This document shows, in pieces, positions 1 through 7,668 of a stretch of 64,000 nucleotides of DNA. Origin of the DNA: Amycolatopsis sp. NBC_01488. Its GTDB lineage: Bacteria; Actinomycetota; Actinomycetes; Mycobacteriales; Pseudonocardiaceae. Position numbers and translations under genes: made by a program. Below the pieces are notes generated by a model. It was given only the letters and a program-made list of their open reading frames with translations, did no database searches and had not been told where the DNA came from. How positions within the stretch are numbered: the stretch's first letter is position 1; each line of letters begins with the position of its first letter. The stretch covers positions 6,234,501-6,298,500 of the forward strand of contig NZ_CP109434.1 in NCBI RefSeq assembly GCF_036227105.1, in the 5' to 3' direction.

Positions 1-542
1 ACTCCGCACTGGCCGCGCCGACGCCGGACGTCAACCGGGCCAAGGCGCTGCTCGCCGAGGCCGGGCATCCCGGCGGGATCTCTTTCACCGCAGTGGTCTC
101 CTCCGCCGGGACCCAGCTGCAGACCGAGCTCACGGCCATCCAGCAGATGCTGGCCAAGGCGGGTATCACGATGACCATCTCCCCGATGCCGGTCGCGCAG
201 CTGCTCCCGACCCTCGACGCTGGTAAAGCGCAGGCGTACTACTCGGTGAACACCGGCGGGGCCGACCCGGCCATCCCACTGGCGACGATGTCCGCGCCCG
301 CCTACAACCCGGGCGGCTACCACGACCCGGCCCTGACGAGCGCACTGGCCGCCGCCGACGCGGCCACCACCCCAGCGGCCCGGGCCACGGCTTACCAAAA
401 GGTATCCGCGGCCTACCAGGACTCGGCGTTCAACGTGGTGATCCTGAACCAGAACCTGCAGTACGCCACGGCCAAGGGCGTCTCCGGGGTCAGCGCGCGC
501 GACCCGCTCGTGCTGGACACCAGCGCGGCGAGCGTGTCATGA
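1..542 (+). CDS. ABC transporter substrate-binding protein, C-terminal part (partial)
   Basis: The reading frame is open from the left edge (first full codon at position 3) to a TGA at 540-542, so only the last ~180 residues are present. The sequence resembles the C-terminal lobe of family 5 extracellular solute-binding proteins: an ALLAEAGHPGG segment typical of the peptide/nickel-binding group, then a lobe ending in a small Ala-rich repeat and a mostly polar tail. It would deliver substrate to the two permeases and two ATPases encoded immediately downstream. The signal peptide lies outside the window. The ligand cannot be read from the sequence; the catabolic genes that follow suggest an aromatic or peptide-like compound (inference). 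Confidence 0.8.
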   Translation, partial: SALAAPTPDVNRAKALLAEAGHPGGISFTAVVSSAGTQLQTELTAIQQMLAKAGITMTISPMPVAQLLPTLDAGKAQAYYSVNTGGADPAIPLATMSAPAYNPGGYHDPALTSALAAADAATTPAARATAYQKVSAAYQDSAFNVVILNQNLQYATAKGVSGVSARDPLVLDTSAASVS

Positions 543-592
543 ACGCGGTCGCGCTGGTGACCGGGGCCTCCTGCGGGAGGCACCCATGGTGA
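539..592 (+). pseudogene. SDR N-terminal stub between binding protein and permease
   Basis: An ATG at 539 overlaps the binding-protein stop (ATGA) and opens a 17-codon frame beginning MNAVALVTGASCGR, which matches the N-terminal Rossmann start of short-chain dehydrogenases (VALVTGAS-R-GIG). It stops at 590-592, just inside the permease gene. I read it as the residue of an SDR gene that was once translationally coupled to the binding-protein gene and was removed by deletion. A chance match is possible because the stub is short. Confidence 0.45.
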
Positions 593-1530
593 AGATGATC
601 GGCCGCCGGGTCGCCATCGCGGTGCCGCTGCTGTTCGTCGTCAGCTTCCTGGTGTTCGCCCTGACCGCGGTGTCACCGACCGATCCGGCGCGAGCCATCC
701 TCGGGGAAGGTGCGACGCCGGACTCGGTCGCCCGGCTGCGTCACCAGCTCGGCCTCGACCAGCCGACCCTGCAGCGATACGGGCACTGGCTGGCGCAGCT
801 GTTCCACGGCGACCTCGGTCAATCGTGGTACGGCAACGTCCCGGTCACCACGAAGATCGCCCAGGGGCTGCCGGTCACGGCGGCGCTGGTGCTGGCGTCC
901 CTGGTGGTCACCGCGGCGTTCGCCGTGCCGCTCGGCCTGTACGCCGGGATGCGGCCCGGTGGCCGCGTGGACCGGGTCGCCGGTGCGGCCGCGGGGTTCC
1001 TGCTTGCCATGCCGGAGTTCTGGGTCGCCCTGCTGCTGGTGCTGATCCTCAGCCAGAAGCTGCACCTGCTGCCCGGCACCGGCACCACGGTGATCACCGC
1101 GGACGTCTGGCGGGACAGCCAGTTCCTGGCCATCCCGGTGATCGCGATCAGCCTGCCCCAGATCTGCGCGCTGTACCGGCAGACCAGGGCGTCGGCGGCG
1201 ACCGTGGCGCGGCAGGACTACGTGCGGACCGCGCGCGCCGGGGGCATCGGCGAGGGCGAACTGCTCCGGACGCGGGTGGCCAAGAACGCGCTCGTGCCCT
1301 CGGTGACTCTGCTGGGCCTGCAGCTCGGCCGGATGATCGGCATCGCGGCGGTGGTCGAGTCGGTCTACGGCATGCAGGGCATCGGCTCGATGGCGGTGCA
1401 GGCCGCGCTGAGCTCCGATCTGCCGACCGTGCTCGGCATCGTGCTGGTCACCGCGGGCGTGGTGATGGCGGCCAATCTGCTGGCCGACGTCGCCTGCCAC
1501 TACCTGGCTCCGAAGGCGAGGAAAGCATGA
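586..1530 (+). CDS. ABC transporter permease, DppB/OppB type
   Basis: 314 residues, the usual size for the first inner-membrane subunit of dipeptide/nickel-type importers. It has an N-terminal membrane helix (about residues 8-29), a periplasmic loop with the conserved LGLDQP and FHGDLGQSW stretches of OppB-type permeases, then five further hydrophobic segments. The EAA coupling loop is visible around residues 206-230 (RTARAGGIGEGELL). The start is ATG 586, with GGGAGG at 575-580 five bases upstream. It overlaps the next permease by ATGA, so the two are translationally coupled. It should pair with the second permease to form the channel. Confidence 0.93.
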   Translation: MVKMIGRRVAIAVPLLFVVSFLVFALTAVSPTDPARAILGEGATPDSVARLRHQLGLDQPTLQRYGHWLAQLFHGDLGQSWYGNVPVTTKIAQGLPVTAALVLASLVVTAAFAVPLGLYAGMRPGGRVDRVAGAAAGFLLAMPEFWVALLLVLILSQKLHLLPGTGTTVITADVWRDSQFLAIPVIAISLPQICALYRQTRASAATVARQDYVRTARAGGIGEGELLRTRVAKNALVPSVTLLGLQLGRMIGIAAVVESVYGMQGIGSMAVQAALSSDLPTVLGIVLVTAGVVMAANLLADVACHYLAPKARKA

Positions 1531-2405
1531 TCGACAACGCAGTCGGTCCGTCCGCCCTGGTGACGACGTCGACGCCGGCCGGCGCCTGGCGCGCCTTCGG
1601 GCGCCATCGGCTGGCCGCGACCGCCCTGGTGGTGTTCGCCGTGGTCGTGCTGGCCGCGCTGCTGTCGACGGTGCTGCCGCTGCCCGATCCGAACGCCCAG
1701 GTCCTGCTCGATCGCCTGCAAGCACCGAGTCCCCACCACCTGCTGGGCACCGACGAGCTGGGGCGCGACCAGCTGGCGCGCCTGCTGTCGGCTACCCGGA
1801 TCTCGCTGTGGGCGGCGCTGCAGGCCACGGTGGTCGGCGTCGTCCTGGGTGTGCCGGTGGGTCTGCTCACCGGCACCGTCGGCGGGCGGCTGGACGCCGT
1901 GCTCAGCCGGGCGTTCGACGCGATCCAGAGCATCCCCGCGCTGATCCTGGCCATCGCCGTCGTGGCGGTGCTGGGCCGCCAGCTGACCCCGGCGATGATT
2001 TCGATCGGGATCGCGTTCTCGCCGACGTTCTACCGCGTCTCGCGCGCCGCCGCGTCGACGGTCGCGGGGGAGACCTATGTCGAGGCGAGCCGGGCGATGG
2101 GCCAGAAGACGATCCGGATCGTGGCCGACCACGTGCTGGGCAACGTCGCCGCCGCGCTCGTCGTGGTGATCTCCACTACCTTCGCCTTCGGGATCCTCGC
2201 CGAGGCCGCGCTGAGCTACCTCGGCCTGGGCGTGCAACCGCCCAGCGCCAGCCTGGGCAGCATGCTCACCAGCGCGGCGAACCTGCTGAACTCCGCGCCC
2301 CAGCTGACCGTCGAGCCCGGTCTGGTGATCGTCCTGCTGGTGCTGTGCGTCTCGTTGGTCAGTGACGCCGTGCAGTCCCTGACCTCGGCCGAAGGGGGTC
2401 GCTGA
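1527..2405 (+). CDS. ABC transporter permease, DppC/OppC type
   Basis: 292 residues. The start is the ATG at 1527, which overlaps the preceding stop. A short cytoplasmic N-terminus leads into a membrane helix at about residues 28-50, then the LLGTDELGRDQLARLLSATR stretch that is diagnostic of the OppC/DppC N-terminal region, followed by about five hydrophobic segments. The EAA loop is at about residues 187-205 (YVEASRAMGQKTIR). It forms the translocation pore with the upstream permease. The gene ends one base before the first ATPase gene. Confidence 0.93.
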   Translation: MIDNAVGPSALVTTSTPAGAWRAFGRHRLAATALVVFAVVVLAALLSTVLPLPDPNAQVLLDRLQAPSPHHLLGTDELGRDQLARLLSATRISLWAALQATVVGVVLGVPVGLLTGTVGGRLDAVLSRAFDAIQSIPALILAIAVVAVLGRQLTPAMISIGIAFSPTFYRVSRAAASTVAGETYVEASRAMGQKTIRIVADHVLGNVAAALVVVISTTFAFGILAEAALSYLGLGVQPPSASLGSMLTSAANLLNSAPQLTVEPGLVIVLLVLCVSLVSDAVQSLTSAEGGR

Positions 2406-2406
2406 C

Positions 2407-3399
2407 ATGGACGACACGGCACTTTCGGTGCGGGGCCTCGAGATCTCGCTGGTCGGTGGCGACCGGCCGGTGCAGGTGGTGACCGGCGCGAACCTCACCG
2501 TCGCCGACCGGGAGATCGTGGGCGTGGTCGGCGAGTCGGGGTCCGGCAAGTCACTGACGAGCCTGGCCATCACCCGCCTGCTCGATCCGCTGGTGGCCCG
2601 GGTGACCTCGGGCTCGGTCAAGCTGTTCGGCCGGGAGCTGCTCGACCTGCCCGAACCGGCGATGCGCGCGGTCCGCGGCAAGGAGATCGGCATGATCTTC
2701 CAGGACCCGATGACCTCGCTGGATCCCGCCTTCACCACCGGCTACCAGCTGACGTCGGTGCTGCGGCGGCACACCGACCTCGGGCGCCGCCCGGCGCGCG
2801 ACCGCGCCCTGGAGCTGCTCGGGCTGGTCGGTATCGCCGACCCACGCCGCCGTGTCCATCAGTACCCGCACCAGCTCTCCGGCGGAATGCGGCAACGCGT
2901 GATGATCGCGATGGCCATCGCCTGCGAGCCGAAGGTGCTGATCGCCGACGAACCGACGACCGCCCTGGACGCCACGACCCAGGCCCAGATTCTCGAGCTC
3001 ATCAAGAGTCTCGCGGCGACGATGCGGATGTCGACGCTCATCACCACGCACGATCTCGGCGTGGTCGCCGAGCTGTGCGACCGGGTGGCGGTGATGTACG
3101 CCGGTCAGGTCGTCGAGCAGGCCGGCACCGAGCAGCTGTTCCACCGGCCCCGGCACCCCTACACCGAACGCCTGCTGCAGTCGCTGCCCCGGGTCGGCGC
3201 CGCCCGGCACCTCGTGGGAATCCCCGGCCAGCCACCGCGGGCCGGGAACTTCCCGCCTGGTTGCCGTTTCGCCGCGCGTTGTGGCTATACGACACCGGAG
3301 TGCACCGTGGACGTTCCGGTGCTGCGCCCGCTGGAGGGCGCGCGGGCCGCGCGGTGCGTCCGGACGACCGAGCTGGACCTGATGGGAGTCGGCGCATGA
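2407..3399 (+). CDS. ABC transporter ATP-binding protein, DppD/OppD type
   Basis: 330 residues. Walker A is GESGSGKS near residue 41, the Q-loop is FQDPMTSLDP, the signature is LSGGMRQRV, and Walker B is VLIADEPTTALD followed by the H-loop TTHD. The C-terminal oligopeptide-transporter extension includes the cysteine-bearing stretch GCRFAARCGYTTPEC seen in this subfamily. It hydrolyses ATP to drive import together with the next gene. The ATG start follows the second permease stop directly, and the 3' end overlaps the next ATPase gene by four bases. Confidence 0.93.
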   Translation: MDDTALSVRGLEISLVGGDRPVQVVTGANLTVADREIVGVVGESGSGKSLTSLAITRLLDPLVARVTSGSVKLFGRELLDLPEPAMRAVRGKEIGMIFQDPMTSLDPAFTTGYQLTSVLRRHTDLGRRPARDRALELLGLVGIADPRRRVHQYPHQLSGGMRQRVMIAMAIACEPKVLIADEPTTALDATTQAQILELIKSLAATMRMSTLITTHDLGVVAELCDRVAVMYAGQVVEQAGTEQLFHRPRHPYTERLLQSLPRVGAARHLVGIPGQPPRAGNFPPGCRFAARCGYTTPECTVDVPVLRPLEGARAARCVRTTELDLMGVGA

Positions 3400-4478
3400 G
3401 CCCCTTGCTGTCGGTGCGCAATGTCAGCCGGAACTTCGTGGTGCGCCGGGACATTCTGGGCCGGGCGCGCGAGCTGGTGCACGCGGTCGACGACGTCAGT
3501 CTCGACGTCGACGCCGGTGCGACGCTGGGGATCGTCGGCGAGTCCGGCTCCGGGAAGTCCACCCTCGGCCGGCTGGCGTTGCGGCTGATCGAGGCCGACG
3601 AGGGCCGGATCACCTTCTCCGGGCGAGATCTGCGGGCTCTGCCGCCGCGGCAGCTTCGCGCGCTACGACCGGACATGACGATGATCTTCCAGGATCCGTA
3701 CTCCGCTCTCGATCCACGATGGACGGTCGGGCGGATCGTGGCCGAACCCCTGCGCGTCGCCGGCCCGACGAGCGCGGCCGAGCAACGCGCCGCCGCGGTC
3801 GAGATGCTCGGCCTCGTCGGGCTGGACGGCGACGCCGCGGATCGGCGGCCCGGCGCGTTCTCCGGCGGACAACGCCAGCGGATCGTGATCGCGCGGGCGC
3901 TGATCACCCGGCCGCGCCTGGTGTTCTGTGACGAGCCGGTGTCCGCATTGGATGTCTCCACCCGGGCGCAGGTGCTGGGACTGCTACGGGACCTGCAGCG
4001 GGAGCTCGGGCTGACCTACCTGTTCGTCTCGCACGACCTCGGCGTCGTGGAGGCGGTCAGCGACCGGATCGCGGTCATGTACCTCGGCTCGATCATCGAG
4101 GTCGGCCCCGCCGAAGCCGTGGCCCGTCGCTACCGCCACCCCTACACCGCTTCGCTGGTCTCAGCGTCGCCCGCGCCCGATCCGGTGGCGCAGCGGTCGC
4201 GCCGCCGGGTGGTCCTCGCCGGGGATCCGCCGTCCCCGGTCGAACCCCCGACCGGGTGCGCGTTCCACCCGCGCTGTCCGCTCGCCCAGCCGATCTGCGC
4301 CGAGCGGAAACCGCCGCTGCGGACCGGGCCCGACGGACACGCCGTCGCCTGCCACGTCACGGCCGGCAACCCCCAGCTCGCGGGTGAGGCACTGCTCGCC
4401 CGCATGACCGGCAGCGCGCTGTCGCTGAAAACCACGCTGCCGAGTCACCATCCCCTAGCGGAAGGAACGTCACGGTGA
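3396..4478 (+). CDS. ABC transporter ATP-binding protein, DppF/OppF type
   Basis: 360 residues from ATG 3396 (ATGA overlap with DppD). The order of motifs is Walker A GESGSGKSTLG, Q-loop FQDPYSALDP, signature FSGGQRQRI, Walker B LVFCDEPVSALD and H-loop SHD, then the C-terminal oligopeptide domain with GCAFHPRCPLAQPIC. The ~35-residue tail after the cysteine-rich part is longer than usual. An upstream in-frame extension exists but is a shadow of DppD. It forms the second half of the nucleotide-binding pair. The next gene starts inside its stop codon, which ties uptake to the catabolic genes. Confidence 0.93.
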   Translation: MSPLLSVRNVSRNFVVRRDILGRARELVHAVDDVSLDVDAGATLGIVGESGSGKSTLGRLALRLIEADEGRITFSGRDLRALPPRQLRALRPDMTMIFQDPYSALDPRWTVGRIVAEPLRVAGPTSAAEQRAAAVEMLGLVGLDGDAADRRPGAFSGGQRQRIVIARALITRPRLVFCDEPVSALDVSTRAQVLGLLRDLQRELGLTYLFVSHDLGVVEAVSDRIAVMYLGSIIEVGPAEAVARRYRHPYTASLVSASPAPDPVAQRSRRRVVLAGDPPSPVEPPTGCAFHPRCPLAQPICAERKPPLRTGPDGHAVACHVTAGNPQLAGEALLARMTGSALSLKTTLPSHHPLAEGTSR

Positions 4479-5341
4479 AGATTGCGTCCATAGTGACCGA
4501 TGAGGGGCCGTCCCTCGGCATCCGCGACGGCGACGGCTCGGTGATCGACGTCCGATCTCTCGATACGGAGACACCGGCCGACCTGCGCCAGGTACTCGAA
4601 CTCGGCCCGGCAGCCCTGGCCGACATCGGCGAACGCGCCCTGGCCGGCGGTACGCGGCTCGGCCCGGAGCAGGTCCGGTTCCGGCCGGTGATCCCGCATT
4701 CCCAAGCCGTGTGGTGTGCCGCGCTGAACTACCCCGCCCACGTCGCGGAGGGGAACTGGGAACCGCCGACGCGACCTCCGTTCTTCCTCCGCGTGGCCGG
4801 CAGCCTGTGCGGACACCTCGAGCCGATCGTGCAGCCGACGGTGTCCGACCGGCTGGACTACGAAGGAGAGCTGGCGGTGGTGGTCGGCCGCCGGGCCCGG
4901 CACGTTCCCCCGTCGGAGGCCTACGACGTGATCGCCGGTTACTCCTGCTTCAACGACGGCTCGGTCCGGGACTGGCAGCGGCACACCGCGCAGATCACCT
5001 CGGGCAAGAACTTCGCCGGCACCGGCGCGTTCGGTCCGTGGCTGACCACCCGGGACGAAGTCGCCGACATCGACGACGTCCAGCTGACCACCCGGCTGAA
5101 CGGCAAGGTCATGCAGCAGACGAAGATCGGTGAAATGATCTTCGGGATCCCGGAGCTCATCGCCTACCTGTCCACCATCTCCGAGCTGCTGCCCGGCGAC
5201 GTCATCGTGACCGGCACCCCCGGCGGCGTCGGCGCGCGCCAGACCCCGCAGGTGTTCATGGGCCCCGGCGACGTGGTCGAGGTCGAGATCGACCAGGTGG
5301 GCCTGCTGCGCAACCCCGTCGTCCGAGAGGAGACCCCGTGA
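4475..5341 (+). CDS. Fumarylacetoacetate hydrolase family protein
   Basis: 288 residues, GTG start at 4475 overlapping the ATPase stop. The FAH-fold core is clear: LDYEGELAVVVGRR supplies metal-binding acidic residues, followed by GYSCFNDGSVRDWQ, SGKNFAGTGAFGPW and the C-terminal VTGTPGGVGARQ. Family members cleave C-C bonds or decarboxylate/isomerise acyl-pyruvates at the end of meta-cleavage and homogentisate-type pathways, using Mg or Mn. Being coupled to a ring-cleavage-type dioxygenase, it is likely the hydrolase acting on the ring-opened product (inference). The exact substrate is not readable. Confidence 0.88.
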   Translation: MKIASIVTDEGPSLGIRDGDGSVIDVRSLDTETPADLRQVLELGPAALADIGERALAGGTRLGPEQVRFRPVIPHSQAVWCAALNYPAHVAEGNWEPPTRPPFFLRVAGSLCGHLEPIVQPTVSDRLDYEGELAVVVGRRARHVPPSEAYDVIAGYSCFNDGSVRDWQRHTAQITSGKNFAGTGAFGPWLTTRDEVADIDDVQLTTRLNGKVMQQTKIGEMIFGIPELIAYLSTISELLPGDVIVTGTPGGVGARQTPQVFMGPGDVVEVEIDQVGLLRNPVVREETP

Positions 5342-6612
5342 CCGGGACACCGACCCGCACCCCGGACCCGGTGGAGCGGCAACCGGACCGCTCCGCACGC
5401 ACCGGCGAGTCGTACGACGTCGGCGGCGTCCGGCTCGAGCGGCCCTTCAAGATCCGCCGCCTCGGGCACTTCGGGTACAACTGCGTCGACCTCGACGCGA
5501 TGCTCGACTTCTACGTCGAGGGCCTCGGCTTGATCATCTCCGACCAGTCCGGGACGATGCCGTCCCGGCTCCCGGCCGAGGAGCAGGCGAACCTCACCCC
5601 GAACGAGAGGCTGCTGCACTTCACCCGGTTCGGCAGTGAGCACCACCAGCTGGTGTTCATCAGCCAGCGGGTGTGGGACTGGGTGGGCCAGGCCAACGGC
5701 TCGGCCGGCGCGTCCATCAACCAGGTCACCTGGCAGGTCGGCAGCCTCGCCGAGGTCGTCGACGGCGCGGAGTGGATCTGGGGCCGCGGCGAGCGGCTGC
5801 TGCGCTCGGGGCGGGACATGCCGGGCTCGAACTGGCACACCTACCTGTTCGACCCCGAGGGCCACATCAACGAGCTGTTCTACGGCATGGAACAGATCGG
5901 CTGGGACGGGCTGAGCAAGCCTCGTCCCATGTGGACCGGGGTGCTCAACGAACGTCCGTCCCTGCCGCAGCCGTCGGAAGCCAGCGAGATCGCCGGCGCC
6001 CGGGACGCGGGCGTCGACATCCTGTCCGGCCACCGCGCGGGAACGACGGCACCGGCCGGTTTCCCGGTGGACGGCGTGCTCATGGAGCGTCCGTTCAAGA
6101 TCGTCGGCATCGGGCCGGTCAGCCTGTTCGTCACGGATCTCGACGAGGCCCGACGTTTCTACACCCGGGTGCTCGGCTTCGAGGTCCGGCGGACCCTCGA
6201 ATGGAACGGCCACCGCGGCGTCCTGCTCAGCTGCGGGACCGACCACCACAACCTGGCGCTGTACGAGGCAAGCCTGCGGGACGCCCTCGGTCTCGACCCT
6301 CGCGCGGACTCCCTGGCGCTCGGGTTCCGGCTGGCGAACTACCGCCAGCTCCGCGCGGCGGTCGCCCACATGGTGGCCAGGGGCGCCGAAGAGATCCACA
6401 TTCCCGGCGAGCTGGTGCCCGGCTTCGACTATGTCGCTCACCTGCGCGACCCTGACGGGAACCTCGTGCAGCTGTACTACTACCAGCGCCAGTGCGCGCC
6501 CGATGATCCGTTTCCGGCGACTGTGTCCGGTGCGGCGGACGGCTGGCCCGAGCTGATCGACCCCCCGGGCGACGTCTTCGGCGGCCAGCAGTTCCTGGGG
6601 CCGTGGGAATGA
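5338..6612 (+). CDS. Two-domain VOC (extradiol-type) dioxygenase-like protein
   Basis: 424 residues, GTG start overlapping the FAH-family stop. Two vicinal-oxygen-chelate modules are visible, each beginning with a similar ERPFKI stretch (about residues 35 and 250), which points to an internal duplication. The first module keeps a full candidate metal triad: His in RLGHFGYN, His in SEHHQLV, and Glu in GHINELFYG. The second keeps the middle histidine (TDHHNLALY) but has IGPVSLF and GNLVQLYYY where the other ligands would be. Related proteins cleave catechols using Fe(II). The operon context supports ring cleavage. The reaction is inferred, and a non-oxygenase VOC role is possible. Confidence 0.82.
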   Translation: MTGTPTRTPDPVERQPDRSARTGESYDVGGVRLERPFKIRRLGHFGYNCVDLDAMLDFYVEGLGLIISDQSGTMPSRLPAEEQANLTPNERLLHFTRFGSEHHQLVFISQRVWDWVGQANGSAGASINQVTWQVGSLAEVVDGAEWIWGRGERLLRSGRDMPGSNWHTYLFDPEGHINELFYGMEQIGWDGLSKPRPMWTGVLNERPSLPQPSEASEIAGARDAGVDILSGHRAGTTAPAGFPVDGVLMERPFKIVGIGPVSLFVTDLDEARRFYTRVLGFEVRRTLEWNGHRGVLLSCGTDHHNLALYEASLRDALGLDPRADSLALGFRLANYRQLRAAVAHMVARGAEEIHIPGELVPGFDYVAHLRDPDGNLVQLYYYQRQCAPDDPFPATVSGAADGWPELIDPPGDVFGGQQFLGPWE

Positions 6613-7667
6613 GCGGCGCCGTGACCTCCTCCACCGTCCAGACGCTGCTTGCCCACCGGCAGATCGAGGAGCTGCTCGTCCGGCGCGGCCGGGCCGCCGA
6701 CGCGAAGGACCCGGACGCGATCGTGGCCGAGCACGTGCCCGGCTCCCGGGACGAGCACGGCATTTTCGGGGGCACGATCGAGGAATTCGCAGAATACCTG
6801 CGTCGCAACAACTACCGCGACCGCCGGTACGGGCTGCAGCGGCACACGATCTCCAACGTGCTGGCCGACTTCGACTCGCCGGACAGCGCGCGCGTGGAGT
6901 CCTACCACTGGGCCTATCACCGGCTGGTGCTGGACTCCGGCGAGTACGACGTGGACATCGGCGGCCGCTACCTGGACGTGTGCGAGCACCTGGACGGGCG
7001 CTGGCTGCTGCGCAGTCGCACCGTCGTCTACGACTGGTCCCGAGCGAGCCTCGCGACCGGCACCCACCCACAGCCGCCTTCCGCTGGAGGACGCATGACG
7101 ACCGACGGGGACACGACTACCGATATCGCGGCCGCAGTGGCCGAACTGGTGGCCAAGCAGCAGATCACCGAGCTGCTGTACCGCCGGGCCCGCGCCGGCG
7201 ACCGCCGCGACGTGGACCTGGCGCTGAGCTGCTACCACCCCGGAGCGACCGAGAACCACGAGGGATTCGACGGCACCGCGGCCGGCTTCATCCGCGACGT
7301 TTCGATGATCTCGCCGAACTCCACCGCGCCGGTGACCGGGCTGTGGCACTTCATCTCCAACGTCCTGATCGAGCTGGACGGCGACCAGGCCGACGTGGAG
7401 AGTTACCACATCGCCGTGGTGATCCGGGAGGAAGACGGGGTCGAGACGCAGAGCCGGATCGGCGGCCGCTACCTGGACAAGATGGAATTCCGGGACGGAC
7501 GCTGGGGGATCGCGCACCGCGACGTCGTGTTCGACTGGAGCCGGGTGGACGATTCGGGCCTGCCGTACTGGGACCTGATGGGCCTGGACGAAACGAAGCT
7601 GCTGCGCGGCGAGTTCGGGGCGGGAGATCCGCTCTACTCCCACCTGAAGGTCGCCAGGGGTAGCTGA
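6609..7667 (+). CDS. Tandem NTF2/SnoaL-like fusion protein
   Basis: 352 residues from ATG 6609 (ATGA overlap). It contains two homologous SnoaL/NTF2-type halves. Each has a helix with IEELL or ITELL, then an HTISNVL or HFISNVL strand, a VESYH strand, an IGGRYLD strand and a final VxDWSR. Single-domain relatives are small cone-shaped dehydratases, cyclases or isomerases, or act as subunits. The halves are joined through a Gly/Thr-rich linker containing an in-frame ATG at 7095 preceded by GGAGG at 7086-7090. The second half may therefore also be made separately. Its role in the pathway is unknown. Confidence 0.8.
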   Translation: MSGAVTSSTVQTLLAHRQIEELLVRRGRAADAKDPDAIVAEHVPGSRDEHGIFGGTIEEFAEYLRRNNYRDRRYGLQRHTISNVLADFDSPDSARVESYHWAYHRLVLDSGEYDVDIGGRYLDVCEHLDGRWLLRSRTVVYDWSRASLATGTHPQPPSAGGRMTTDGDTTTDIAAAVAELVAKQQITELLYRRARAGDRRDVDLALSCYHPGATENHEGFDGTAAGFIRDVSMISPNSTAPVTGLWHFISNVLIELDGDQADVESYHIAVVIREEDGVETQSRIGGRYLDKMEFRDGRWGIAHRDVVFDWSRVDDSGLPYWDLMGLDETKLLRGEFGAGDPLYSHLKVARGS

Positions 7668-7668
7668 G

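Noticed and set aside
673..1725. Long minus-strand open frame opposite the ABC permeases
   Set aside because: GC-rich codon bias leaves antisense frames open; the product is Arg/Gly/His-rich low-complexity and the plus strand encodes clear permeases.
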